Positions 24,545 to 33,588 of a stretch of 64,000 nucleotides of DNA are shown in pieces. The first letter of the stretch is position 1; each line of letters opens with the position of its first letter. Made by a program: the position numbers and the translations under genes. The stretch is from Fuerstiella marisgermanici (GTDB lineage: Bacteria; Planctomycetota; Planctomycetia; Planctomycetales; Planctomycetaceae), in assembly GCF_001983935.1 (NCBI RefSeq), contig NZ_CP017641.1, positions 6,233,001-6,297,000 of the forward strand, read 5' to 3'. The notes below the pieces were generated by a model. It was not told the DNA's origin, searched no databases, and worked only from the letters and a program-made list of their open reading frames with translations.

Positions 24545-26788
24545 TTACGGCTTCTTCTTTTTGGCGTGCAGTCTAAGGGGCTTAATGTGCGGGGTGTGAA
24601 GCTGCTGCAAAGTATCAGGCCAACCGCCTTTCAACACAAACGCGGCCATGCTGCGAGCAGCCAGTGGATACTTCTCACCACAAGCCAGTTCTTTACTCAA
24701 CTTGCCATCCACAATATCCGTGTCGAACACCGGCACCCAGCGTTCTGACGGCTTGTGTTTGGGCAGTGAAAATTTTACTGCTTTCGGCTGATTGGTTAAC
24801 AGAATCAGCAACGTGTCTCCCACAATCCGCTGGCCCTTTTCGTCGACTTCATCAATCGATTCCCCGTTCAGTCGGACGCCAATAGATTCGAACGAACCTG
24901 AACTCCACTGAGCATCAGTCAATTCTTCGCCGGATGCATCCAGCCACGCGATGTCTTTGACGCCGGCGCCACGGATGCGGCGTCCCTGAAAGAAATTGCG
25001 TCGCCTTAAAACGGCCTGCTGTTGCCAAAGCTGCACGATGTCCTGGCAGAACTTCAGGAACTGCTGCTGTTCTTTATCCAGATCCCAGTTCAGCCAGCTG
25101 ATTTCGTTGTCCTGGCAGTAGGCGTTGTTATTTCCGCCCTGAGTGTGGCTTAACTCGTCGCCACCTCGAATCATGGGCACCCCCTGAGACATCAGCAGCG
25201 TCGCAAACAGATTCTTGCGCTGCTTAACCCGCAGCTTGTTGATCTTCGGATCTTTGGTCTCGCCTTCGAAGCCGCAGTTCCAGTTGTTGTTGTGGTTATC
25301 GCCGTCGCGATTGTCTTCCATGTTCGCGAGATTGCGTTTGTCGTGATACGTCACCAGGTCTTTCAGGCAGAACCCGTCGTGAGCCGTGATGAAGTTGATA
25401 CTGGCATGCGGTCGACGTCCGTTGTGTTCGTAAAGGTCACTGCTGCCAGTTAAGCGTGTCGCGAATTCGTTGACGGCCCCTCCGTCGCCCGCCCAGAAAC
25501 GGCGAATCGTGTCCCGATAACGACCATTCCATTCGGACCACAAATGAGGGAAGTTGCCAACCTGATAGCCGCCACTGCCAAGGTCCCATGGCTCGGCAAT
25601 CAACTTCACCTGAGAGAGCACGGGATCCTGCAGGATGATGTCGAAGAATGCGCTCAGCTTGTCAACATCGTGAAGTTCGCGAGCCAAAGCGCTGCACAGG
25701 TCGAATCGGAAACCGTCGACGTGCATCTCCTGCACCCAATAGCGCAGGCTGTCCATAATCAACTGCAGAACTCGCGGCGACTGCATGTTCAACGTGTTGC
25801 CGCAACCGGTAAAATCCTGATAGTAACGCCCGTCGTTGGGCATCAGTCGGTAGTAGTACGCATTGTCGATACCTCGCAGTGACAGCGTCGGCCCCATGTG
25901 GTTGCCTTCGCCCGTGTGGTTGTAAACCACATCCATAATCACTTCGATATTATGCGCGTGCAGTGTCTTCACCATCGACTTGAATTCGTTGATGACGTCC
26001 TGCGGCTCTGAAGCGGCGGCGTAGCGGGATTCCGGCGCGAAAAAGGCCAACGTATTATAGCCCCAGAAGTTCACGAGGTTGTTGATGACCAAGTGGCGGT
26101 CGTCCACAAAATAATGCACCGGCATTAACTCAACGGCCGTCACACCCAGCTTCTGCAGATGCTCAATCGCGGCCGGTGAGGCCAGTCCGGAATAGGTTCC
26201 GCGCAGTTCTTCTGGCACGCCTGGGTGCAGTTTCGTGAACCCCTTGGCATGCGTTTCGTAAATCAACGTCTTGTGCCATGGCATTCGTGGGTGGCGATCA
26301 CCTTCCCAGTCGAATTCTGAATCCACCACAACACCCAGCGGAGCGAACGCGGCATTATCGCGTTCATCAATCACCGTGTCGTCTTTGCCGATCTGAAAAC
26401 CGAACATCGTATCCGACCACGAAATGCCTCGCCCCACAGCCCGTGTGTACGGATCCAGCAGAATCTTGTTGCCGTTGAAACGATGACCGGCATGCGGGTT
26501 GTAGGGCCCGTGGACACGAATCCCATAAAGCTGACCGGGCTTCAGATCCGGAAAGTAGCCGTGCCATGCCAGATGAGTCTGTTCGGTCAGTGGCAGGCAA
26601 TGAGTTTCTGTGCGGTCGGTCGGCGAGTCAAACAGGCACACTTCCACTCGTGTCGCGTTTTCGGAAAACACGGCGAAGTTCACGCCCGAGCCATCCCACG
26701 TCGCACCCAGCGGATACGGTTTTCCAGGCCATTGTCGAATTGTTGCCGCCAACGAAGGCGCGACCTTTACAGACGATACGTTTGCCAT
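24545..26788 (-). CDS. glgX: Glycogen debranching enzyme GlgX (isoamylase type)
   Basis: A 747-residue GH13 isoamylase-family enzyme that cleaves alpha-1,6 branches of phosphorylase-limited glycogen. The N-terminal carbohydrate-binding module reads PYPLGATWDGSGVNFAVFSENATRVEVCLFD. The GH13 regions are present: DVVYNHTGEG, the nucleophile Asp in DGFRFDLCSALAREL, the acid Glu in LIAEPWD, and FITAHDGF. The segment RGGDELSHTQGGNNNAYCQDNEI is characteristic of GlgX/TreX. ATG 26788 (MANVSSVK) is preferred; the frame extends to 26860. It heads the 21.6-26.8 kb operon. The C-terminus ends in a short Lys-rich tail (HAKKKKP). Confidence 0.95.
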   Translation of the reverse strand: MANVSSVKVAPSLAATIRQWPGKPYPLGATWDGSGVNFAVFSENATRVEVCLFDSPTDRTETHCLPLTEQTHLAWHGYFPDLKPGQLYGIRVHGPYNPHAGHRFNGNKILLDPYTRAVGRGISWSDTMFGFQIGKDDTVIDERDNAAFAPLGVVVDSEFDWEGDRHPRMPWHKTLIYETHAKGFTKLHPGVPEELRGTYSGLASPAAIEHLQKLGVTAVELMPVHYFVDDRHLVINNLVNFWGYNTLAFFAPESRYAAASEPQDVINEFKSMVKTLHAHNIEVIMDVVYNHTGEGNHMGPTLSLRGIDNAYYYRLMPNDGRYYQDFTGCGNTLNMQSPRVLQLIMDSLRYWVQEMHVDGFRFDLCSALARELHDVDKLSAFFDIILQDPVLSQVKLIAEPWDLGSGGYQVGNFPHLWSEWNGRYRDTIRRFWAGDGGAVNEFATRLTGSSDLYEHNGRRPHASINFITAHDGFCLKDLVTYHDKRNLANMEDNRDGDNHNNNWNCGFEGETKDPKINKLRVKQRKNLFATLLMSQGVPMIRGGDELSHTQGGNNNAYCQDNEISWLNWDLDKEQQQFLKFCQDIVQLWQQQAVLRRRNFFQGRRIRGAGVKDIAWLDASGEELTDAQWSSGSFESIGVRLNGESIDEVDEKGQRIVGDTLLILLTNQPKAVKFSLPKHKPSERWVPVFDTDIVDGKLSKELACGEKYPLAARSMAAFVLKGGWPDTLQQLHTPHIKPLRLHAKKKKP

Positions 26789-27364
26789 TGGCTTAAAGCC
26801 CCGGTCCTGTCGAATTCTAAGGTAGTGGTGAGTGGGTTCGAAATTTGGTGCCGCATCCATGAATGCGGCGGTTCATCCGAGTTTGTGCAGCCAGCAGATG
26901 GATGCTTCCCCACGGGAAGTGACTGCTGTTCCGCCCAGGCCGCTGCTGTGTGATCCTAAAAATGGTTCGAACCCAATCGATGGTCTACTCGCCTGCTGCC
27001 CCGTTTGTACCGCATCGCCCCCCTCGAAACCACAGCGGGCCTCGAATACCTATCGGACGATGCTCGACTGGTGAGTGCGTGTTTTAATGAATTTGCGGAT
27101 TGCTGCTAATGAACCGGCTGGGAAAGGAGGACGGTTTGCTTAAGCATTTCCTCAGTTGTCAGGATCAGAGGCCGATATCAAGAGGCGAGGACATTCTGCG
27201 ACTTCCCTTTCAATGTTGTCGTAAGATTCCTCAAATCGTTTTGACGATTGACTTTCTGTTTGACTCCGTTTTCATGCCGGACGTATAAAGAAGTGGTAGA
27301 GTTTATCGATCGGGCAACCCCTGAGGCTACGGTTACCGTCCGCCTGGCAGGCTAATATTTTACT
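26789..27364. other. Intergenic region, 576 bp, between divergent glgX and 27365 gene
   Basis: I see no gene here; the 62-codon frame at 27100-27288 has no convincing features. A perfect hairpin GCCGCAT-ATGCGGC sits at 26850-26869, about 60 bp upstream of the glgX start, and could belong to its leader. A good sigma-70 promoter for the rightward gene is at 27260-27289 and is listed separately. Confidence 0.5.
27260..27289 (+). promoter_or_regulatory. Sigma-70-type promoter for the 27365 gene
   Basis: TTGACT (27260-27265) is followed, after 18 bp, by TATAAA (27284-27289), close to the housekeeping consensus. Initiation about 7 bp later would give a leader of roughly 70 bases before ATG 27365. 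Two further TTGAC words lie just upstream. Confidence 0.65.
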
Positions 27365-28027
27365 ATGCAGACCGTTTTCCCCAAAATCGCAGGCATCGTA
27401 CTGACCATTTGCTCCGTGATGTTCATGGGCCTGGCAGTGGCTTCGTACTACGGACGTCCGGACCCGATTGCGGAAATGCTGGCGCCGGAAATCAGCGGCT
27501 ACCAGTTTGCCGCGGCAGGTGGAGAATCCGCTGGCTGGTCGGTCACTCCCAAAGTTGGCGACAATACCACAGAGAAACAGCACCCCAATCCGTACGCCGC
27601 CCTGCTGGACGCGTACAAGATGGAAGGGCAGCGACTCGGCGCCAAAACCACGGAGATGAATGACCTGACGGCCCGAATTCTGGAACGCGTGACCAGTGCC
27701 CGAGCCGAGCAGGCTCAAGACGTGGACGCTCTGCAGCAGCGAATTCAGTTGCTGACTCAAATCGTCAATACCGCAGAAATGAATCTGCAGAATCTATCGC
27801 GGCAACTGCAGGCCAGCACAGTCGAAACCACAATTGTGCGAGACGACACAACCAAGCGTCGTCAGGACGTTATGCGTTTGCAGAACGAACTGGAAGAACT
27901 TCGTACAGACCGCTATCGACTGCAGGAAATTCGTCGAGTTCTGACGGACCGCCTGGTGCGACTGCAGCTAACCAACCAAGCACTCGAAGTGCGAGAAGAA
28001 CAACTTCAGGACATGACGGGCGCGTAA
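27365..28027 (+). CDS. Membrane-anchored coiled-coil protein, unknown
   Basis: A 220-residue protein with one N-terminal membrane helix (IAGIVLTICSVMFMGLAVASYY), a Pro/Gly-rich linker (about residues 32-75), and then a long coiled coil to the C-terminus (MNDLTARILERVTSARAEQAQDVDALQQRIQLL, RLQNELEELRTDRYRLQEIRRVL). The C-terminal domain is on the extracytoplasmic side if the positive-inside rule holds. The next gene has the same plan (N-terminal helix IVLQLVFSILFMCFAGAAYSY plus coiled coil), so the two look like partners or old paralogues. A sigma-70 promoter is upstream. I recognise no named family. Confidence 0.8.
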   Translation: MQTVFPKIAGIVLTICSVMFMGLAVASYYGRPDPIAEMLAPEISGYQFAAAGGESAGWSVTPKVGDNTTEKQHPNPYAALLDAYKMEGQRLGAKTTEMNDLTARILERVTSARAEQAQDVDALQQRIQLLTQIVNTAEMNLQNLSRQLQASTVETTIVRDDTTKRRQDVMRLQNELEELRTDRYRLQEIRRVLTDRLVRLQLTNQALEVREEQLQDMTGA

Positions 28028-28132
28028 CGATCGTTCAGTTACACGCCGCCTGTTTTCAGAATAACACAGATTTCAGACTAACACAGAGTCGCTTGAGGAC
28101 TCAAAGATAACGGTGAATCCGGAGAGAGCATT

Positions 28133-28987
28133 ATGAACAACGTTGTCGGCAAAATGCTGATTGTGCTGCAGTTGGTCTTCAGCATTCTGTTCATGTGCTT
28201 CGCAGGCGCGGCCTATTCTTATATGGGCCAGTGGCGCGAACAGTCGCTGCAGTTGCAGGCCGATCTGAACGTCGCCCGCCAGAACACAGAAGACCAAATT
28301 TCCGCCAAAGCCCGTGACACCAAGCTGTTAACGGATGCGAAAAAAGAAGCGGAAGTCGCTCGCGACAACGCCGTTGCCGAACTCGACGCTGCTCGGTTGC
28401 AGGCTCAGACAGCGAACGCCCAGCTCACAGCCGTGATGTTGGAACGTGACAAAGCCATGGCCGATGCACAAGTCGCTACCAGCGAAGCATCCGCGCGCGT
28501 GGCAGAAGCTGATGCTCAAAAGAAAGAAGCAGACAGCCTTCGCGCTCGAATCGCCGACCTGCGTCGTGAGCTTCAGCAGAAAGAAGACGAAAACCTGGAC
28601 GCTCAGGGCCGACTGGCCGATGCCCGCGAAAAAGAAGATCAATTGCTTGGCAAGGTCGCCAACCTAAGTGACCTGCTGCGACTGAACGACATTGACCCCC
28701 GAACTGCCGTACCTGTTGGGATGGTGGGCCGGCAGGTCGAAAAAGTGGACGGTTACGTCAAAGCTGCACAGCGAAATCAGGCTCGTACTCAGGAACTGGT
28801 GAAGATCACAATCGGCAGTGACGACCACATTCATACGGAAATGGACATCACGATTTATCGCGACGACAAGTACATCTGTCAGGCTCGCGTAATCGAAGTT
28901 CAACCGGATTCTGCGATCTGTGTGGTCAAAGAAGAAACTCGACAAGGCGAAATTCAGGTAGGCGACAATGTCACAACAAAACTCTGA
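28133..28987 (+). CDS. Membrane-anchored coiled-coil protein with C-terminal beta domain
   Basis: A 284-residue protein with an N-terminal membrane helix (VLQLVFSILFMCFAGAAYSYMG), a continuous charged coiled coil at about residues 30-185, and a C-terminal beta-rich domain of about 100 residues (EKVDGYVKAAQRNQART, EMDITIYRDDKYICQARVIEVQPDSAICVVKEE). That last domain resembles small barrel or SH3-like folds, but I cannot name it. GGAGAGAGCATT precedes the ATG. It is the second of three consecutive genes for membrane-anchored proteins, and the third overlaps its end by 20 bp. A structural or scaffold role in the envelope is inferred only from architecture. Confidence 0.82.
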   Translation: MNNVVGKMLIVLQLVFSILFMCFAGAAYSYMGQWREQSLQLQADLNVARQNTEDQISAKARDTKLLTDAKKEAEVARDNAVAELDAARLQAQTANAQLTAVMLERDKAMADAQVATSEASARVAEADAQKKEADSLRARIADLRRELQQKEDENLDAQGRLADAREKEDQLLGKVANLSDLLRLNDIDPRTAVPVGMVGRQVEKVDGYVKAAQRNQARTQELVKITIGSDDHIHTEMDITIYRDDKYICQARVIEVQPDSAICVVKEETRQGEIQVGDNVTTKL

Positions 28988-29093
28988 TCCCACCATCTAC
29001 GATGGCCTGATGTTTGTCTCACTGGGAGCCGTCATCGTGGGCATCGTCTTTCTCGTGATGACCCTCGGCCAATACGGCTGGAGTGGCCCGTAA
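28968..29093 (+). CDS. 41-residue single-pass membrane protein, overlapping the upstream gene
   Basis: ATG 28968 opens a 41-codon frame in a different reading frame from the coiled-coil gene, whose stop is at 28985-28987, so the two overlap by 20 bp. The start has AGGTAGG about 6 bases upstream. The protein is a short polar N-terminus (MSQQNSDPTIYDG), one membrane helix (LMFVSLGAVIVGIVFLVMTL) and a GQYGWSGP tail. Position, ribosome binding site and clean membrane helix support a real gene. A role as a small subunit of the complex formed by the two preceding proteins is inference. Confidence 0.75.
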   Translation: MSQQNSDPTIYDGLMFVSLGAVIVGIVFLVMTLGQYGWSGP

Positions 29094-29110
29094 CCGCAAA
29101 GCAACCCCGT

Positions 29111-29134
29111 GGTCTGACTTATTGTAGTCGGACC
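29111..29134 (+). terminator. Hairpin downstream of the three-gene membrane cluster
   Basis: GGTCTGACT pairs with AGTCGGACC (9 bp, one G-U) around a TATTGT loop, 17 bp after the stop of the 41-residue gene. No T-run follows, so it may stabilise the 3' end rather than act as a classical terminator. Confidence 0.35.
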
Positions 29135-29241
29135 TCAACAGCTTTCGAGCACGGCATTCGGCCTCGTGCGCGCGGAACTCGGCAGTTCATACTCACGGTT
29201 AACCTGTGAGCAATCGGCCTGCGGCTTAACCGGGGTCGCTG

Positions 29242-29949
29242 TTACGATGCCTCGTGACCAACCTGATACAGAATCCGGCCGCACGCGCGGCACAGCACGA
29301 ATTCACCAAGGTTCATGCGCACGACGTCCTGCTGAGTCGCTCCAGTGTTGCACTCTGAGCAAAAGCCATCGTCGACCAGGGCCAGCGCCGAAGGTCCCAT
29401 TGACGCTCGTAGCCGCTTGTAGGCGGAATTCGATTCGCCGCCTGGGATCGCTTTCTCCACCTGCTCGATTTCCGCAGTCAGCCGGCTGACTTCTGCCTTC
29501 AGGCCGGGCTCTTTTTCTTTGACTTCGGCCGCCACGTCCGACGACTTTTGTTTGGCCAGGTCAAGCTGCTCCTGACGACTGGCTAATTCCTCAGTCGCCT
29601 CATCAATCTGACTGAACAAAGACAGGATCTTGTCTTCCAGTTCTGCGTCGCCTGCTTTCGCGGCGGAAATCTGAGCCTGAATGATGTCGTATTCTTTGTT
29701 GGAACTCGCCTGGTTCAGTTGTCCTGTCAACTTCTGAATGTCGGCTTCGCGGCTCTTCAGGTTCAGTGAGTTCTGGTCGGCCGCTTTTTTCAATAATTGA
29801 ATCTGCTCTTTTTGGTCGACGCACGCCTGCTCGGCAGCGGCCACCTTGTTCTGAGCTGCCACAATCCGCCGAGGCCCATGTTCCAGCAGTTGTTCAGCAT
29901 GATATAAATGCTTCAACAGTTGGTGTAGTTGAGCGTAGGCCGCAGACAT
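29242..29949 (-). CDS. Coiled-coil protein with C-terminal C4 zinc ribbon
   Basis: A 235-residue cytoplasmic protein: a long antiparallel coiled coil (about residues 1-175) followed by a zinc ribbon with CSEC and CRAC pairs separated by about 20 residues. This is the C4-type zinc-ribbon family (zf-RING_7-like, as in CT398/HP0958-type proteins), which act as chaperone-like or RNA/protein-binding adaptors in other bacteria. The conserved central segment NKEYDIIQAQISAAKAGDAELEDKIL is typical of the family. ATG 29949 is used; a TTG directly precedes it. It is convergent with the preceding cluster and I see no operon partner. Confidence 0.82.
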   Translation of the reverse strand: MSAAYAQLHQLLKHLYHAEQLLEHGPRRIVAAQNKVAAAEQACVDQKEQIQLLKKAADQNSLNLKSREADIQKLTGQLNQASSNKEYDIIQAQISAAKAGDAELEDKILSLFSQIDEATEELASRQEQLDLAKQKSSDVAAEVKEKEPGLKAEVSRLTAEIEQVEKAIPGGESNSAYKRLRASMGPSALALVDDGFCSECNTGATQQDVVRMNLGEFVLCRACGRILYQVGHEAS

Positions 29950-30093
29950 CAAGGAAGCTCCATCGTTACTGTGGAATGGGTTTTCTGTCGAGGTCGCACG
30001 ACTACCAGAATGTGCGGCGGAACAGCGATCGCCATTCTAACCGCCACGCCGTGCGAATTCACAGGAAGGGCAGCTTCAATTTGAATCGAAACA

Positions 30094-31647
30094 CTACTTA
30101 CCTTTGGGCAGCCGCCCCTTGAACGCCGCATAATCCGGCGGGTACTTCACCACGCGGAACATCGTACCGCCTTCTTCCAGCGGAACGCCGCCTTCAATGC
30201 GCAGTGCGTCCTGTTCTTCTTTTGTCAGATCCGATGGACTGATTTGAGGCCCACTGGACTGACCGCGTCGATTGCTTTTTGGCGGCTCATAAAATCGCGG
30301 TGGGTTGCGATACATCCACACAATTTTCGCCTTGGGAGTCACCTCCAATAGCAGGTGTTGAGTTCCTGAACAGATCAGTGTGTTTCCGTTTGGCATCCGC
30401 TGAGCTCCCGAAATTCGCGGAGAAAACAGTCGTCCGGGGTCTTCGAACGTCCACGTCAGGTCAGAGGGGCCATACGCCTTTCCGTCCTCCAGCAGATAAG
30501 TTCCATCGTCCAGCAGCGGCAAAGTAATTTCGTCGGCGGAAGAAAAGTGCTGCTCCGTCTGAGCGATGCCGTTGTTAAACACTAAAACGTGACCAGCTCC
30601 TGGTAGGCCTTTGGGAATCCAGTTGGCATCGTGCGGATTGAACAGCATGCGGTCATCATCGGTGCCTCGACCGTATACCTCAGGATTCCCCCAACGGTAC
30701 AACAGATCACCGCCGCGGCCCGACCTGCCGCCTGTATGGCCTTTGGCTTCTTCGATCGTCGTACTGTGATCGATGATCCAGAATTCACTCAACGATCGAG
30801 ACCCAACCATGATTTGATCCAGGTCGGGGTTGTAGTCGATGGAATTCATATGAACCCAGTCCGCTACCGGCCGTAGCATGTAGTTGATGTCCGCCAGTTC
30901 GGGATGTTCTGAAGGCTGGCCGAAGTTGTCTTTCGTTTCGTCAAAATTCTGCACGACGTGATCGCGCAGACTCCACTTCCACACAATTTCGGCTTCATCC
31001 AACCCCTTCGGTTTCAGTTCGAAGATGGCTTCAAACCACAGCACATCGCCGACCAATCGATCCGGATTGCGTCCCGCCTGTTCAGCCACTTCCCGAAGGT
31101 ACGATTCCCACACGATGCACAGAACGTTGCCGTTGGGCATGGGCTCAATATCATGGTGACTCATGCGATACGCGGAACTGGAAACAAAGTCCCACGTCAG
31201 ATGCCCGTCCCAGTCATACTTCTGGATCCGTCCGCCGCTGCCAGTTGTCGCTGGAAACTGGCCAAAGTTGTCGACCTTGCCAGCTCGCAGCAGACTACCG
31301 TCTTCCAACAGATATGCGGACTGGCCAGGCCTGCAGTTGGCCTCCCATTGGTGAACGATCTTGCCATCGTTGTCCAGCAAATACGTGAAGCCTGAACTCA
31401 GCGGCGCAATCAAAACGTGACCGGGCGAAACCTCGTCGCTGGTGTGGAAGACACCAAACGGCGGAAACTTTCGGCCCTTGGGAAGATGATCCAGATCGTT
31501 CTCTGGCGGTGTTGCTGGGGCGACGTCCGGACTGGTCGCGTCCGAGGACGCTCGGCCTCGTTCGACGGGAGATGCTTCGTCGCCGCTGGCAACCTGAAGC
31601 AACAAAGCCGATGACAACAGGACCAGCAAAGTCAACAGCGAACGCAT
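30094..31647 (-). CDS. Arylsulfotransferase (ASST)-like exported protein
   Basis: A 517-residue protein with a signal peptide (MRSLLTLLVLLSSALLLQVASG). Its beta-propeller pattern matches ASST-family proteins: YLLDNDGKIVHQW, GSLLRAGKVDNFG, GGRIQKYDWDGHLTWDF, SHHDIEPMPNGNVLCIVWE, MNSIDYNPDLDQIMVGSRSL and RMPNGNTLICSGTQHLLLEV. Planctomycetes carry many such genes, in keeping with their sulfated-polysaccharide life style. Whether this one transfers sulfate is not shown; the His in HHDIEP and the later NPHDANW are the catalytic-type positions. ATG 31647 is chosen for the signal peptide; the frame to 31791 is discarded. Confidence 0.85.
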   Translation of the reverse strand: MRSLLTLLVLLSSALLLQVASGDEASPVERGRASSDATSPDVAPATPPENDLDHLPKGRKFPPFGVFHTSDEVSPGHVLIAPLSSGFTYLLDNDGKIVHQWEANCRPGQSAYLLEDGSLLRAGKVDNFGQFPATTGSGGRIQKYDWDGHLTWDFVSSSAYRMSHHDIEPMPNGNVLCIVWESYLREVAEQAGRNPDRLVGDVLWFEAIFELKPKGLDEAEIVWKWSLRDHVVQNFDETKDNFGQPSEHPELADINYMLRPVADWVHMNSIDYNPDLDQIMVGSRSLSEFWIIDHSTTIEEAKGHTGGRSGRGGDLLYRWGNPEVYGRGTDDDRMLFNPHDANWIPKGLPGAGHVLVFNNGIAQTEQHFSSADEITLPLLDDGTYLLEDGKAYGPSDLTWTFEDPGRLFSPRISGAQRMPNGNTLICSGTQHLLLEVTPKAKIVWMYRNPPRFYEPPKSNRRGQSSGPQISPSDLTKEEQDALRIEGGVPLEEGGTMFRVVKYPPDYAAFKGRLPKGK

Positions 31648-31871
31648 TAATGGCTCCGGAATCCGTGGGTAGAGTGTCGCCATCATTCTGCCGTTGGTAA
31701 GTGCGAATGTCGAGGATGCAACATGGCCAGCATCGCAGAATTGGCACGCACGGCGGTCACGTGGATGCAGTGCCTCTTCAAATCTCGCCACATGATTTTC
31801 GCTTCGCTGCCTGATTGGTTATGCTGGCTGCCAGACCATTCCCGCCTTCGATTTAGCGAGCACAATTTGCC

Positions 31872-33125
31872 ATGAAAATTTTCGTCACCCGTCTCTCCAT
31901 CGCATCTTTAGTTTGTGTCGCTTCAATTGTTTCCGCTGACGACGACCCTAACTGGGTCCGCATCAAGCTTGACGAACGTTTCCGATCCGAAGGCGCTGCC
32001 GCGGCCGATTTGAACAACGATGGGTCGCCAGACGTCGTTGCCGGTGATGTGTGGTATGCCGCTCCGCCGGTTGATTCCGCCGACCACACAGACGCATCCA
32101 AGTGGAAGCTGCACGAAGTCCGCATGCCGGGCGATTTCGTCGCAGGCAAAGGCTACAGCAACAGCTTTGCCAACGCGGCGTGGGACTTCAACAAAGACGG
32201 ATGGATGGACGTGGTGCTAATCGGCTTTCCAGGCGACCCATTTCATTGGTATCAGAACCCTGGAAAAGACGGCGGACACTGGAAAGAACACATCATCTGG
32301 ACCAGCATCTGCAACGAATCGCCTGAGTTTGAAGACTTAAACGACGATGGCACGCCTGAGTTTCTGTTTGGCTCTCAACCGGAAGCACAGATGGGCTTCA
32401 TACAGATTCCGGACAAATCCAAAGTTGGCGAAAAGTTCGCTTTTCATGCCGTCAGTGAACCGAGTGCCGAACCGGCCGATGCGAAGAATCGAGGCCTCGA
32501 CAACGGTACGTTCAAGTACTACCACGGCCTGGGTGCGGGCGACATGAACAACGACGGACATCGCGATGTCATAATTGCTCACGGTTGGTGGGAATCACCG
32601 GGCGACCTCAGCAGTGACGCGACCTGGAAATTCCACCCGATTCGCATCAAGGTCGATGGCAAAGAGACGCCACTGCCAAGAGCCGCCAACATTTACGCCG
32701 ACGATCTGGACATGGACGGTGACGCAGACCTGTTCTTAAGTTCGGCTCATGAGTACGGTGTGTGGTGGGCAGAAAACAAGGGCGACAATGGTTGGGACCT
32801 GCACGAAATTGACAAATCTTATTCCCAGACGCATGCGGTCGAACAAGTCGACATTAACGGCGATGGACAGCTTGACTACGTCACCGGCAAACGTTTCTTC
32901 GCTCACAACGGCAACGATCCGGGCGGCAACGACGAAGTCGTGATGTATTGGTATGAAGTCAAACGAACGAAAGGCCAGGCACCAACTTTCGTTCCCCACG
33001 AAATTCTCGCTGGCAAAGGCACCGGCGTGGGAACTCAATTCGAAATCCACGACATGAACAAAGACGGCAAGCCGGACATCGTTCTGTCGAACAAAAAGGG
33101 AGTGAACGTGCTGCTGCAGAAGTAG
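31872..33125 (+). CDS. Secreted FG-GAP/VCBS repeat protein
   Basis: A 417-residue secreted protein with a signal peptide (MKIFVTRLSIASLVCVASIVSAD) and at least seven Asp-rich calcium loops of FG-GAP/VCBS type: DLNNDGSPD, DFNKDGWMD, DLNDDGTPE, DMNNDGHRD, DLDMDGDAD, DINGDGQLD and DMNKDGKPD. Each follows a short hydrophobic strand, so the fold should be an integrin-like beta-propeller. The function of such proteins in planctomycetes is unknown; binding to surfaces or polysaccharides is often suggested. It is divergent from the ASST-like gene with a 224-bp spacer and stands alone. Confidence 0.9.
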   Translation: MKIFVTRLSIASLVCVASIVSADDDPNWVRIKLDERFRSEGAAAADLNNDGSPDVVAGDVWYAAPPVDSADHTDASKWKLHEVRMPGDFVAGKGYSNSFANAAWDFNKDGWMDVVLIGFPGDPFHWYQNPGKDGGHWKEHIIWTSICNESPEFEDLNDDGTPEFLFGSQPEAQMGFIQIPDKSKVGEKFAFHAVSEPSAEPADAKNRGLDNGTFKYYHGLGAGDMNNDGHRDVIIAHGWWESPGDLSSDATWKFHPIRIKVDGKETPLPRAANIYADDLDMDGDADLFLSSAHEYGVWWAENKGDNGWDLHEIDKSYSQTHAVEQVDINGDGQLDYVTGKRFFAHNGNDPGGNDEVVMYWYEVKRTKGQAPTFVPHEILAGKGTGVGTQFEIHDMNKDGKPDIVLSNKKGVNVLLQK

Positions 33126-33588
33126 CAGAGCACCGGCCACGCGGCGAAGTCGAATTTCGGGAGACGTATTGAATTGGACACGGGTGCGGGAGAATGAATC
33201 AAGGGAAGGACATGCCCTTCCGATGCTGCGTGTCGTGAAGGTGAATTGGCAAGTCACCGCATCGACCTCTCCCCAGCGAAGCTGAGGGGGAGATCGGACA
33301 AGCGGAGCGATGTCCGGGAGGCTTTGCATGACGGCGGGTTGCAAATCTTAAGAATGCAGAACGCGGAAACCTGTCCCCTGAACCTGCTTCGGTCATTTCC
33401 TTGTCTGAGTCTGAAGCTCTACGTGCATCGGTCAGTACAAACCGCGCGGCGGGGACCGACCAAAAGCCACCATTTCCACTTTCGCGGCATTCGTCGGAAA
33501 GACGGCCGATTTGTTGTCGGCTAAGATAATCAGTCGCCTGCCTGCAAGCCCAGTTGCTCTTCAACGAATTCAATAAAGGATTTCTCCG
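33126..33588. other. 463-bp intergenic region with two hairpins
   Basis: No gene is supported. GGAAGG-ACATGC-CCTTCC lies at 33204-33221. A larger stem, CTCTCCCCAGC with GCTGAGGGGGAG, lies at 33267-33292 and is followed by a GGACAAGCGGAGCGATGTCC hairpin. The short frames here encode the low-complexity translations usual for such palindromic DNA. Confidence 0.5.

Noticed and set aside
27100-27288. 62-codon plus-strand open frame before the coiled-coil genes
   Set aside because: It overlaps a good sigma-70 promoter, has atypical composition and shows no family features.
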